Assembly (NCBI GenBank): GCA_029548395.1
Contig: JAKPNM010000136.1
Coordinates: 1-48,478 of the forward strand
DNA: 48,478 nucleotides
Origin: Bacillota bacterium
GTDB taxonomy: Bacteria > Bacillota > Clostridia > Christensenellales > Aristaeellaceae
Direction of reading: 5' to 3'
Every line of letters begins with the position of its first letter. The stretch's first letter is position 1. The position numbers and the translations under genes were made by a program. The notes under the pieces were generated by a model. It saw only the letters and a program-made list of their open reading frames with translations. It ran no database searches and was not told the DNA's origin. Positions 8,405-16,470 of this stretch are shown here, one piece after another.

Positions 8405-8502
8405 CAGCGCGGCGCCCCGCGATGGACAGGGACGGCCGCTTCATTGTGCCGCCCGCAGCAGTTGTTGTTCACGTTATACAGGATGTCAGTTCTTTTCATC
8501 AT
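8404..8502 (-). CDS. 32-residue Cys-Cys peptide coupled to the maturase
   Basis: This short frame begins at an ATG-ATG pair preceded by GGGAG and encodes MMKRTDILYNVNNN, then CCGRHNEAAVPVHRGAPR. Its TGA overlaps the maturase ATG by one base. A promoter lies just upstream with a leader of roughly 20 nt, so this is the first frame any ribosome meets. I recognise no family. It could be a leader peptide that couples translation to the maturase, or a peptide substrate of the radical SAM enzyme. It lacks the canonical C-x-P-x-R sulfatase motif. The coding call rests on start, ribosome binding site and overlap, not on homology. Confidence 0.5.
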   Translation of the reverse strand: MMKRTDILYNVNNNCCGRHNEAAVPVHRGAPR

Positions 8503-8525
8503 CACTCCCGGCGCTTGTTTTTATA

Positions 8526-8554
8526 AGTATACGGGACAAAACGTCTGCGGGCAA
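8526..8554 (-). promoter_or_regulatory. promoter of the peptide-maturase operon
   Basis: On the minus strand, -35 TTGCCC (8549-8554) and -10 TATACT (8526-8531) are separated by 17 nt. The expected start of transcription is about 15-18 nt upstream of the peptide ATG. Confidence 0.6.
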
Positions 8555-8574
8555 GGAAGGCGGCGCCTCCTTCC
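8555..8574. promoter_or_regulatory. 20-bp near-perfect palindrome abutting the maturase -35 box
   Basis: GGAAGGCGGCGCCTCCTTCC is palindromic except for one C/T pair of positions. It touches the -35 box of the peptide-maturase promoter. The position suits a dimeric regulator, activator or repressor, but no regulator is encoded nearby. Confidence 0.45.
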
Positions 8575-8725
8575 ACGGGCAGGTTATAAAATCCATGATA
8601 AAAGCAATATAGCAACAATTCATCCCAAGGCTGGAAACAGCGCTCAATGCTGCTCTCAAAAATGAACCCTTGTATCAGAGAAGCAAAAAAATGCGATAAA
8701 CATACAAACTCATGATCTTCTCTTG

Positions 8726-8754
8726 TTGACGAAAACAGAATAAGCATCTATTCT
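8726..8754 (+). promoter_or_regulatory. promoter of pyruvate kinase
   Basis: TTGACG (8726-8731), a 17-nt spacer and TATTCT (8749-8754) lie 63 nt upstream of the pyruvate kinase ATG. The rest of 8575-8817 is AT-rich and holds no gene I can support. Confidence 0.7.
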
Positions 8755-8817
8755 TATCAATAGTTAGAAAAATAGAAACCGCATAAAAATTGTAGTGATG
8801 AATTAGGAGGGAATGAA

Positions 8818-10581
8818 ATGATCAACGAGTTTATAAGAACAAAAATCATTTGTACGATAGGTCCCGCATCCGAGGACAGGGAAACGCTCGGCAAAATGAT
8901 AGACGAAGGCATGGACGTATGCAGGCTCAACTTCTCGCATGGAACACATGAAGAACACAGGAAAAGAATCGATACGATCAAAGAAGTGAGAAGGCAAAAA
9001 GACGCGCCTATAGCCATCCTTTTGGATCTAAGAGGTCCGGAAATCAGAACAGGTGATTTTGAAAAAAAAGACATCATGCTTGAGGTGGGGCAAACCTTTA
9101 CGATCACCATGGATGATGTTGTAGGGACCAAGGAAAGATGCACCGTAACTTACAAGAGACTTGCAAAGGATATCTCTGTCGGAGACAGAATATTGATCGA
9201 TGACGGCCTGATCGAGCTGTCAGTCAAAAAACTTACCGAAAAAGATATCATTTGTGAAGTGATCAATTCAGGTTATATCAACAACAGGAAAGGCGTGAAT
9301 GTGCCCGGGGTAAGGACAAAATTGCCCGCTGTTACAGCCAAGGACGAAAGCGATATCATATTCGGCATAGAAAACGACATAGACTATATCGCTGCATCCT
9401 TTGTGAGAAAAGCCAGTGACGTGATGGAAATTAAAAAAATACTTGAAAAGAACGGCGGCAAACAGATAAAAATCATCGCAAAAATAGAAAATCAAGAAGG
9501 CATCGATAATATTACGGAAATCCTTGAAGTTTCCGACGGCATCATGATCGCCAGGGGAGACCTCGGTGTGGAAGTGCCTACGGAAAAGATGCCCATGCTG
9601 CAAAAAGAGCTTATCAATATTTGCAACAAAACTTCCAAGCCTGTCATCACAGCCACACAGATGCTGGACTCCATGATCAGAAACCCCAGACCTACAAGAG
9701 CGGAAGTCACAGACGTTGCAAACGCGATATTGGACGGCACGGATGCGATCATGCTTTCAGGAGAAACAGCCGCGGGGAAATATCCTGTGCAATCGGTAGA
9801 AACGATGAACAGAATCGCACATGCTACAGAAAGCACGATAGATTTCGATGCAAACTTTCAAAGCAAGACGCATGAAAAACAAATAACGATCACCAATGCA
9901 ATCTCGCACGCTACCTGTATCACGGCATCAGATCTGAAAGCAAAGGCGATCATTACAGCAACAGCGCGCGGGTATACTGCGCGCATGGTATCGTCCCACA
10001 GACCAAAAGCTCGTATCATCGCGTCAACCAGCGACGAAAGGGCTTATACGCAGATGAATATTCTATGGGGCGTCATACCGATAAAAGCTCCTCAAGTAAA
10101 CGATACCGAAGAATTGCTGCGAAGCGCTGTAGACGAAGCAATATTGCATGGACATATCAATGAGGGCGACCTGGTCGTCATCACAGCGGGGGTTCCTGTA
10201 GGAAAAGCCGGCAACACAAACTTGATAAGAGTTCACATCGCCATGAAAATCATAGTTCAGGGCATCGGCGTGGGGAACAGCAAAGTTTCCGGCAAAGCAC
10301 AGATCGTGGACGCCGCAACGTCACCTCAAATGTTCCAGAAAGGCAATGTGCTCGTAGCTTCAGCCACTCATAAAGATATGATGAAAATGGTGGTAAAGGC
10401 TTCTGCGATCATTATTGAATCGGACGAAATCACATCAGAAGCCACAATGGTCGGATTGAACCTGGGCATTCCTGTCATTGTGGGCGCAAAAGACGCTGCA
10501 AAACTGATCAAAAACGGAGAAATCGTGACGGTCGATGCGGAGTTCGGCAGGGTATATGCCGGCGAAATCAGCATGCTGTAA
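8818..10581 (+). CDS. pyk: pyruvate kinase with C-terminal PEP-utiliser-like domain
   Basis: This 587-residue enzyme converts PEP and ADP to pyruvate and ATP, the last step of glycolysis. Motifs are RTKIICTIGPAS at the N-terminus, RLNFSHG, LDLRGPEIRTG, IIAKIENQEG with the catalytic Lys, MIARGDLGVEVP, TATQMLDSM and LSGETAAGKYP. Residues about 490-587 form the extra PEP-utiliser-like domain typical of Firmicute enzymes. The position usually held by His in the T-S-H-A motif is Glu here (TSEA), so this domain is unlikely to be phosphorylated. AGGAGG lies 7 nt before the ATG. The gene is visibly lower in GC than its flanks and uses many AGA and AAA codons, unlike the CGC-rich neighbours. This suggests either high-expression codon bias or acquisition from a lower-GC clostridium. 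Confidence 0.97.
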   Translation: MINEFIRTKIICTIGPASEDRETLGKMIDEGMDVCRLNFSHGTHEEHRKRIDTIKEVRRQKDAPIAILLDLRGPEIRTGDFEKKDIMLEVGQTFTITMDDVVGTKERCTVTYKRLAKDISVGDRILIDDGLIELSVKKLTEKDIICEVINSGYINNRKGVNVPGVRTKLPAVTAKDESDIIFGIENDIDYIAASFVRKASDVMEIKKILEKNGGKQIKIIAKIENQEGIDNITEILEVSDGIMIARGDLGVEVPTEKMPMLQKELINICNKTSKPVITATQMLDSMIRNPRPTRAEVTDVANAILDGTDAIMLSGETAAGKYPVQSVETMNRIAHATESTIDFDANFQSKTHEKQITITNAISHATCITASDLKAKAIITATARGYTARMVSSHRPKARIIASTSDERAYTQMNILWGVIPIKAPQVNDTEELLRSAVDEAILHGHINEGDLVVITAGVPVGKAGNTNLIRVHIAMKIIVQGIGVGNSKVSGKAQIVDAATSPQMFQKGNVLVASATHKDMMKMVVKASAIIIESDEITSEATMVGLNLGIPVIVGAKDAAKLIKNGEIVTVDAEFGRVYAGEISML

Positions 10582-10596
10582 ACTTTCCTGAACTGC

Positions 10597-10638
10597 AGGG
10601 TTTCCCTTCAAGATTCCTCCGCCTTGAAGGGGAACCCT
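10597..10638. terminator. hairpin terminator between convergent pyk and larA-like genes
   Basis: AGGGTTTCCCTTCAAG pairs with CTTGAAGGGGAACCCT across a 10-nt loop, giving a 16-bp stem with one G-T pair. There is no long T-run on either side. It overlaps the stop of the minus-strand gene and may serve both directions. Confidence 0.65.
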
Positions 10639-11896
10639 ACCATAAATTCCCCTGCGCATCAAAGGCCCAGTCCTCCGGCTCGCCGATGCGTTCCAGGCCG
10701 GCAACACCTTGCATGGCTTCCATCATATTCTCTGAAACGCGGATTTCCGAAAGATGAAGCGTGTCCGCGATGCGGATGATCGTTGCCCTGTCCCGGTCGA
10801 TACCGGGGGCAATCTTGATTGCGCACTGGATCGCCTCGCGGTCATTGCGCATGTGCATGGGCATGTGCTGACTGCAGCAGGAGGTCAGCGAGTTCGGATA
10901 GGTCTGCTGAATGTCCGCCTTGTCGATGACCCGCCGGGTGGTCACGTCGGCGGCATCAATGCCAATGAAGTTTCCCTTTGTCGCGTCAGTCAAATCCAGC
11001 ACAACAAGGCGCTTGGCGGAGAAATTGGGCTTGCCTGTGTAGGACCGGGAAAAGCGTCCGGTAATGTGCGGGTCCATGCCGTCGCCGCTGATATCCTTGC
11101 CCATTTTGTCCACCACCAGCACATCCGCTTTTCCCGGCAGGATGCGCGGCATGCGCGCTTTTGCCTCCAGCAGCAAACCCGGCTCCCGGGCAGCGATCTC
11201 TTCGGGCGCAAGCGCAGCGATCCCGCATGTCTGATCGTATGCGTTCTCGATGATCCCCAGGCCGAACAGCACCTTGCATTTTTCCAGCACGATGCTGCCA
11301 TGCAGGGGGATGAGTCTGTGAAAGCGCTCAATGCCTGCCTGGTGGAAGAACTCTGCGCCCCGCTGCTTGGCAAGGCCGATGGAAGCCATCTTCATCAGGC
11401 CGCTTTCATAATCCGCCATAAACATGGGATGCGGCTTGATACGGTTCACCAGCACGATCGCATCGGCCCTGGCGGCTGCCTGATCGATGTAAACGGGCGT
11501 GTTCTCCGGTGAGACTGCGATCTGTACGGTATCCATGCTGCTGATGATCGGACAGCCGCAAGCCGCCTCGGTGATCCCTAAGGATGTGAGGACATCGCGC
11601 TGACCATCGGCAGTCGCCCCTCCATGGCTGCCCATGGCAGGGAATATGAAGGGATCTCCGCCGCCTTCCTTCACCAAATCTGCCACCGCCCGCAGGATAT
11701 CCGGTATATTGGCGATGCCCCGGCTGCCCCCGGCAATGGCAACGCGCATGCCCGGCCGGACCGCCTGCGCGAAACGCTCAATGCTCCTTCGCGTCTCGCC
11801 GTATACATTTTGGATGTGGTCGCCCGCAAAGCGTTGACGCATGCGAACCATCCGCGGCAGGCTGATCGGCCGCAGGAGATTGCTGATGACGTTCAC
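10637..11896 (-). CDS. LarA-like (DUF2088) nickel-pincer racemase/epimerase family protein
   Basis: This 419-residue protein is of the lactate racemase N-terminal-domain family. Visible features are the Rossmann-like glycine run VAIAGGSRGIANI (residues 50-62), AMGSHGGATADGQRDVL (near 86-102), VNRIKPHPMF and SGLMKMASIGLAKQ. LarA enzymes use a nickel-pincer nucleotide to racemise or epimerise 2-hydroxyacids and related sugar acids. The substrate here is unknown, and I have not identified the pincer-attached Lys with certainty. The start is GTG 11896, with GGAGG 8 nt upstream; the nearby ATG is followed by a stop. It is the last gene of the M20, GH20, LarA-like minus-strand operon, so it may handle an acid from amino-sugar metabolism. 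Confidence 0.75.
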   Translation of the reverse strand: MNVISNLLRPISLPRMVRMRQRFAGDHIQNVYGETRRSIERFAQAVRPGMRVAIAGGSRGIANIPDILRAVADLVKEGGGDPFIFPAMGSHGGATADGQRDVLTSLGITEAACGCPIISSMDTVQIAVSPENTPVYIDQAAARADAIVLVNRIKPHPMFMADYESGLMKMASIGLAKQRGAEFFHQAGIERFHRLIPLHGSIVLEKCKVLFGLGIIENAYDQTCGIAALAPEEIAAREPGLLLEAKARMPRILPGKADVLVVDKMGKDISGDGMDPHITGRFSRSYTGKPNFSAKRLVVLDLTDATKGNFIGIDAADVTTRRVIDKADIQQTYPNSLTSCCSQHMPMHMRNDREAIQCAIKIAPGIDRDRATIIRIADTLHLSEIRVSENMMEAMQGVAGLERIGEPEDWAFDAQGNLW

Positions 11897-11978
11897 ATTC
11901 CGCTCCTCCGTTCTTGTCCGATGCTTGGCGTGAAAATGCGTTTATCCCCTATTTGTGTCGCTCCATGCGACATGAGTT

Positions 11979-13769
11979 TTAGGATGATGACTGTTCCCTG
12001 AGCGCCAACAGCTCGGCGCGGCGGGCAAGCAGATGATCGAGGAAGCGGGCAATCCCCGTTTCAAAGTTGCGGTAATGCCAGATTTCGGTGTATTCGGGAA
12101 GGATGCGGTCGATCAGCCTGACCAGCCCGTCCACCTGATCCAGGGATTCCTTAGGATGCAGTTTCACCTTGCACACTTCGCTGCCCAGCTCGATCAGCCA
12201 TGCCGTAAGGCGGATTTCCCGCTTGAGCCGGTCGTCAAAGTCGAGCTTCTCAATATCCGCCATGACCTTGCGAACATAGGCTGTCACATTGTCAAAGTAG
12301 AAGTCGTCGCCGCTGTCCCTCATGTCAAAGAGGTGGGCGTACCTTGTTACGGACATGGGAAGTATCAGCTGCTTGGCGCACATCGTGCACACATGGACCC
12401 GTTCAGGCTCCAAAAGATAGTAATTCGCCATGCGGTACATCAAACGGGAGACCTTTGCGCCTCCGAAAAACATCTCATCCGTGAAATCCTCCGCCGCGCG
12501 GATGAATTCCGCCTTGAAGCTTTCGCCGTCCTGCTGCTTGCCGACATTCCAGCCGTACTGACCACCCAGGGCAATGGGCTGCATGCTCCAGCACCACTGC
12601 TGGTAATGCCCGCCATCGCCCCAGTCGGTGACAAGGTAGCCCTCCGCCCCGTATTCCACCGCCAGCTCCGCGCAGGTGCGCAGGTTGAAGGTAGTCACGT
12701 CCATGCGGCTGGTCAGGCTGCCGTGGGTATTCACCGAGGGACAGACGTAATAGCGCACGCCCGCGTCCCGGTAGGCGATGCAATGGGCAGTCATCCGCTG
12801 GGACTGGATCAGCTCATATCCCCATTCCAAAGCAATGGCGTCCTTGGGCATCATGTGGTAGCTTTGCGGATAGTTATAGATCATGTCCGCCCAGAACATG
12901 ACCTTCTTCCCGTAGGTGTCGCGGATGTGGCTGTTCAGCTTGTTCAGCCACTCCATGAACAGCACGTCCTTGCCCTTTTCACGGCAGACTTCCTTTGTCT
13001 GGCAGCGGTCCAGGTCGTAGGCTTCGTCCAGGCCGATGTTGACATATCCGGAGGAAAAGTAGGGCAGCAGGGACTTGTACAGGTTGCAGACAAATTCGAA
13101 GCTCTCCTCCAAAAGGGGGTTCAGGGTGGAGGGTAGCTCGTCCTCCCCTTCGAACAGGCCCAGGTGGCGGAACTTGGGCTTTCGCAGCCAGGTGTGCATG
13201 TGACCGAAGGAATTCTGGTTGGGCACCAGATCTATAAAGCGCTCCCGGCAGTACCGGTCCAATTCAAGGATGTCTTCAGGCGTGAGGCAATCAAAACCGG
13301 CCGTCTCCTCAGGATAGGCTGCGTATTTGAAGCAGTCGCCCTCCATGTACAGCTGGAACTCGTTGTATTTCAGTTCCGCGAGGAAGTCGATCATCATTTT
13401 GATCGTCTTCACAAAGGGCATTTTCCCGCGGCTGATGTCGATCATATAGCCGCGGCGGGATATAGAGGGCTTGTCCTGAATGCGCAGGCAGGGCAGACGG
13501 CCCCTGTCCTGACGAAGCATCTGGCGCAGGGTGGTCGCCGCGCGGAAAAGACCCTCGTCGCAGGAAAAGGCGATCTCCACGCCGTCTTCCGCAACAGTAA
13601 GACGGTATTCCTCGCGGGCCAGCAGGGGGGCTTGGATCAGGCGGACGCCATCCGTGCCGTTCTTGAGGCGGCGGAAGAATTCCGTCAGTTCAAGGCCGCC
13701 AAGGGCTGAGGATAACAGGTATTCACCCGGGAATACTTCCATCCTCTGGGGTTGGGGAAAAATCCTCAT
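11979..13769 (-). CDS. GH20-type beta-N-acetylhexosaminidase family protein
   Basis: This is a cytoplasmic glycosidase of about 596 residues without a signal peptide. A small N-terminal alpha/beta domain (about 1-100) is followed by the GH20 barrel signature RRGYMIDISRGKMP near 106-119. The catalytic Asp-Glu pair sits in VNIGLDEAYDL (Asp248-Glu249 from the chosen start). The barrel continues through WADMIYNYP and VTDWGDGGHYQQW. The enzyme should remove terminal N-acetylhexosamine by substrate-assisted catalysis. The start ATG at 13769 is chosen because AGGAGG lies 7 nt before it; the ATG two codons earlier is only 1 nt from that site. It lies between the M20 amidohydrolase and the LarA-like gene. 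Confidence 0.85.
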   Translation of the reverse strand: MRIFPQPQRMEVFPGEYLLSSALGGLELTEFFRRLKNGTDGVRLIQAPLLAREEYRLTVAEDGVEIAFSCDEGLFRAATTLRQMLRQDRGRLPCLRIQDKPSISRRGYMIDISRGKMPFVKTIKMMIDFLAELKYNEFQLYMEGDCFKYAAYPEETAGFDCLTPEDILELDRYCRERFIDLVPNQNSFGHMHTWLRKPKFRHLGLFEGEDELPSTLNPLLEESFEFVCNLYKSLLPYFSSGYVNIGLDEAYDLDRCQTKEVCREKGKDVLFMEWLNKLNSHIRDTYGKKVMFWADMIYNYPQSYHMMPKDAIALEWGYELIQSQRMTAHCIAYRDAGVRYYVCPSVNTHGSLTSRMDVTTFNLRTCAELAVEYGAEGYLVTDWGDGGHYQQWCWSMQPIALGGQYGWNVGKQQDGESFKAEFIRAAEDFTDEMFFGGAKVSRLMYRMANYYLLEPERVHVCTMCAKQLILPMSVTRYAHLFDMRDSGDDFYFDNVTAYVRKVMADIEKLDFDDRLKREIRLTAWLIELGSEVCKVKLHPKESLDQVDGLVRLIDRILPEYTEIWHYRNFETGIARFLDHLLARRAELLALREQSSS

Positions 13770-13863
13770 ATGCATTCCTCCTATGTAATGTGGTCCGCAT
13801 GCAAATAAATGCGAGCTTCTATTTCACCGGCAAAACTATCATCCAGCCGGCAACAGAAAGGCT

Positions 13864-15078
13864 TCACGCTTTGCCCTCCTTCGCCGGCACCGCCATGCCT
13901 TCAATGCCGCCCATGTTGTCCAGCACAAACTGCACGAAGACTGCGACTCCCGTCTGCAGCGCGTCCTCGTCAATGTCCCAGTCTTTGGTGTGCGCGGGAT
14001 AGCAGGCGTTTTTCTCCTCGTTGCGCATCCCCAGGCCAAAGAGCAGGCCGGGCTTTTCCTTCTCGTAATAGGCAAAATCCTCCGCGCCGGGGCTGACGGG
14101 CAGGAGGATGACCCTCTCGCAGCCTACGACCTTGCGCGCGGAGGCGATGAAGGCCTCGTACAGCGCAGGGTCATTGTGCGCGCCGGGCAGAGGCTGTCCG
14201 GACCAGGAGACCTTCCAGGTGACGCCGCATTCCTCAGCGGTCAGCCTGACAAGCCTGGTCAGCCGCTCACGGGCCCAATCCATGGTCTTGTCCTTCAGGC
14301 AGCGCAGTGAACCCTCCAGCACGCATTTGTCCGCATTGGTGGACACGGTGCCGCCCGCATGCAGGGTGGTGACGCTCATCACACAGGTATCAAAGGGATC
14401 CACCTCGCGGCTGATGATCTGCTGGATGCCGTTGTATACCTTCACACCTGCCGCCAGGGCATCAATGCCCGCATGAGGCGTAGCCACATGGACGCTGTAG
14501 CCGCCCAGCTCCACCCGGAAAGCCACGGAGGAACAGTTGGTTGCGCCCGGATTGGAGGAAATGACATGCGCCTTGTCCATACAGTTGACGTGGCAGGTGA
14601 TGATGCAATCAATGTCCCGCATCACACCATGCTCGCACATGGTGCGGGCGCCGCTGGGACGGCTTTCCTCGCAGGGCTGGAAGAGCAGCTTCACCCGGCA
14701 GGCAAGCCGGTCCCGGATGGCGTGGAGCGCCTTGGCTGCGCCGATGAGCATGGCGGTATGGGCGTCGTGCCCGCAGGCATGCATCACGCCCTCATGACGG
14801 GAACGGTAGGGCGTATCATGGTTGTCTTCCTGAATGGGAAGCGCGTCCATGTCCGCGCGGATGCCAATAGTAAAGCGGGTGATCTCCGGGTTGATGGTGG
14901 CAACAATGGTGTTCACGCCATACTGGTCCGCGACAAAGCCCACGCCGGCCTTCGTCAGCTCCTCCTTTACCAGCGCGGCGGTCATGGGAAGGTCCCACCC
15001 CAATTCGGGATACATATGCAGCTGTCTGCGGATGCGTACCAAATCCTCCTGGCTGACGGGGGCAATGGTGTAATCCAT
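13864..15078 (-). CDS. M20-family amidohydrolase
   Basis: This 404-residue zinc amidohydrolase resembles the N-acyl-amino-acid/IAA-conjugate hydrolase group (M20D). Motifs are RRQLHMYPELGW at the N-terminus, RADMDALPIQE, the metal-binding HACGHDAHTAML (Cys102, His104), the QPCEES general base and ligand Glu pair, and the C-terminal PGAEDFAYY. The family removes acyl groups from amino acids, peptides or related amides. Beside a hexosaminidase and an amino-sugar kinase it may deacylate an N-acyl compound released from glycans; that is inference. It is the first gene of the minus-strand operon and divergent from the kinase operon. Confidence 0.87.
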   Translation of the reverse strand: MDYTIAPVSQEDLVRIRRQLHMYPELGWDLPMTAALVKEELTKAGVGFVADQYGVNTIVATINPEITRFTIGIRADMDALPIQEDNHDTPYRSRHEGVMHACGHDAHTAMLIGAAKALHAIRDRLACRVKLLFQPCEESRPSGARTMCEHGVMRDIDCIITCHVNCMDKAHVISSNPGATNCSSVAFRVELGGYSVHVATPHAGIDALAAGVKVYNGIQQIISREVDPFDTCVMSVTTLHAGGTVSTNADKCVLEGSLRCLKDKTMDWARERLTRLVRLTAEECGVTWKVSWSGQPLPGAHNDPALYEAFIASARKVVGCERVILLPVSPGAEDFAYYEKEKPGLLFGLGMRNEEKNACYPAHTKDWDIDEDALQTGVAVFVQFVLDNMGGIEGMAVPAKEGKA

Positions 15079-15182
15079 AATAACGCCTTCTTTCGCGTGG
15101 TTGAATACAGTTTACGGCATATACAGGTATTTTTCCATCAGCGACATGCAGGAAAGGTGCGGCGCTTCTTTTTCCTGACAGG

Positions 15183-15205
15183 CCTGTCTCCCCTGAGAGA
15201 CAAGG
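15183..15205. promoter_or_regulatory. small hairpin in the M20 operon leader
   Basis: CCTGTCTC pairs with GAGACAAGG (one bulge) across a 6-nt loop, about 105 nt upstream of the M20 start. There is no T-run. It lies in the long leader predicted for the minus-strand operon and could be a processing or regulatory structure. Confidence 0.25.
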
Positions 15206-15334
15206 TTTCCGCCGGCGGCTTTTGAGAAATCGGAATCCGGGTCATTCATTTCCCGCCTTTTCAACACGAATGGTTGCGAAAAACAAATGGTGAAAACAAT
15301 GGCGGATAAATGGTCGCTCTGATTCTTTTCCATC

Positions 15335-15362
15335 ACTATAGCATGGATTTTTCTTTTTACAA
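15335..15362 (-). promoter_or_regulatory. promoter of the M20-GH20-LarA operon
   Basis: The minus strand has an extended -10 TGCTATAGT (hexamer at 15335-15340) and TTGTAA at 15357-15362, with a 16-nt spacer. The leader to the M20 start would be about 250 nt. The 417-nt divergent gap 15079-15495 otherwise holds no supported gene. Confidence 0.5.
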
Positions 15363-15378
15363 GCTATTTCAAAATTGT

Positions 15379-15407
15379 TTGTATATTTCCTTTTATTGGG
15401 TTACAAT
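15379..15407 (+). promoter_or_regulatory. promoter of the amino-sugar kinase operon
   Basis: TTGTAT (15379-15384), a 17-nt spacer and TACAAT (15402-15407) lie 88 nt upstream of the kinase start. It overlaps the control region shared with the divergent operon, so both are probably governed together. Confidence 0.55.
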
Positions 15408-15495
15408 ACTTGCGTAAACCCAAAGGGACAAGAAAACAAAGAAACTCCGGCAGGCATGATCCATAGACGGTCAACAGGCAAAGGAGGAGGCGGGA

Positions 15496-16470
15496 TTGTC
15501 TGAAAAATTGCTGATCGGTATTGACGGAGGCGGAACCCGTTCCACAGCGGTTGCCGCATATCCTGACGGCCGAATTGCAGCCGTGACAAAGGGCGGCGGG
15601 CTGAACTACCATCACAGCGGCATGGAAACGGTGCGGCTTCGCCTGGAATCCATGGTTGAAGCGCTGTGCAGGCAGTGCGGCTGTCAAGCCGACGAGATCT
15701 GCGCGGGGATGTCCGCCCTTGACGCCCCCGCGGATGAGAAAACCTTAAGCCTCTTCACCACCGGGGCGCTCCGGCAAGGCCAGCTGGACCTGCAGTCCGA
15801 TGCCTATATTGCCCTGATGGGCTTCACCCTGGGACAACCCGGGGTGATCGCAATCTGCGGCACCGGTTCCATGCTGCTGATGCTGGACGAAAAAGGGCGC
15901 CAGCACGTAGCCGGCGGCTGGGGATACCTGCTCTCAGACGCAGGAAGCGGCTACACCTTGGCGCGTGAAGGTCTGCTGGCTGTGATTGACGCTGTGGAAG
16001 GCACCGGCCCCGAAACGCTATTGGCAGCGGATGCGCTTCAATTTTTTGGCGCGGACACGCCCCGGGAACTGATCAACCGCGTCTATGCCCCGGAGGCAAC
16101 AACAGCCTGGCTGGCCGGGTTTGCCAAGCATGTGCTGGCCCGCGCCCGGGAAGGCGATGCCGCGGCCTTGGAGATTCTCTCGCGAAACATGCGGCGCCTG
16201 GCCGGAAGCGCCGCTCAGTTGATCAGGCGCGCGCCGGAGGCTGGCAGGGTTGGTCTGTATGGCGGTGTCTTCTGTCACAGCGACATGGCCAGGGACCTGT
16301 TCGAAAAGGAGCTTCACCGGCTCGCGCCCGAGGCCCGCATTTGCGCTGTGGACTATCCTCCGGAGCTTGGAGCGCTGATTCATCTGTTCCGGAAACGCAA
16401 GGCCCTCACCGGCGAAGTGCTTGCCCAAATGAAATCAAGCTATCAGGAGCATTGTGATGAGCGCGATTAA
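15496..16470 (+). CDS. BadF/BcrA-type kinase, probable N-acetylglucosamine kinase
   Basis: This 324-residue protein has the ASKHA ATPase fold. Residues 8-17 read GIDGGGTRST (phosphate-1), followed by ICGTGSMLLM (phosphate-2, about 120-130) and GGWGYLLSDAGSGY, a sequence typical of N-acetylglucosamine kinases in the BadF/BadG/BcrA/BcrD family. The start is TTG 15496 behind AAGGAGGAGG, and no ATG fits. It probably phosphorylates amino sugars released by the GH20 enzyme encoded divergently. Its end overlaps the next gene by 14 nt. Confidence 0.85.
   Translation: MSEKLLIGIDGGGTRSTAVAAYPDGRIAAVTKGGGLNYHHSGMETVRLRLESMVEALCRQCGCQADEICAGMSALDAPADEKTLSLFTTGALRQGQLDLQSDAYIALMGFTLGQPGVIAICGTGSMLLMLDEKGRQHVAGGWGYLLSDAGSGYTLAREGLLAVIDAVEGTGPETLLAADALQFFGADTPRELINRVYAPEATTAWLAGFAKHVLARAREGDAAALEILSRNMRRLAGSAAQLIRRAPEAGRVGLYGGVFCHSDMARDLFEKELHRLAPEARICAVDYPPELGALIHLFRKRKALTGEVLAQMKSSYQEHCDERD

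Noticed and set aside
8502-8747. Minus-strand 81-codon frame covering the maturase promoter
   Set aside because: It spans a good promoter and palindrome, has no ribosome binding site and an implausible composition.
11956-11972. TGTCGC/GCGACA 6-bp hairpin between GH20 and LarA-like genes
   Set aside because: It is too short and has no T-run. The two genes are probably cotranscribed, so a terminator is not expected.
15112-15336. 74-codon minus-strand frame in the divergent amino-sugar gap
   Set aside because: It starts at the predicted -10 box and lacks a ribosome binding site. I treat it as untranslated leader.
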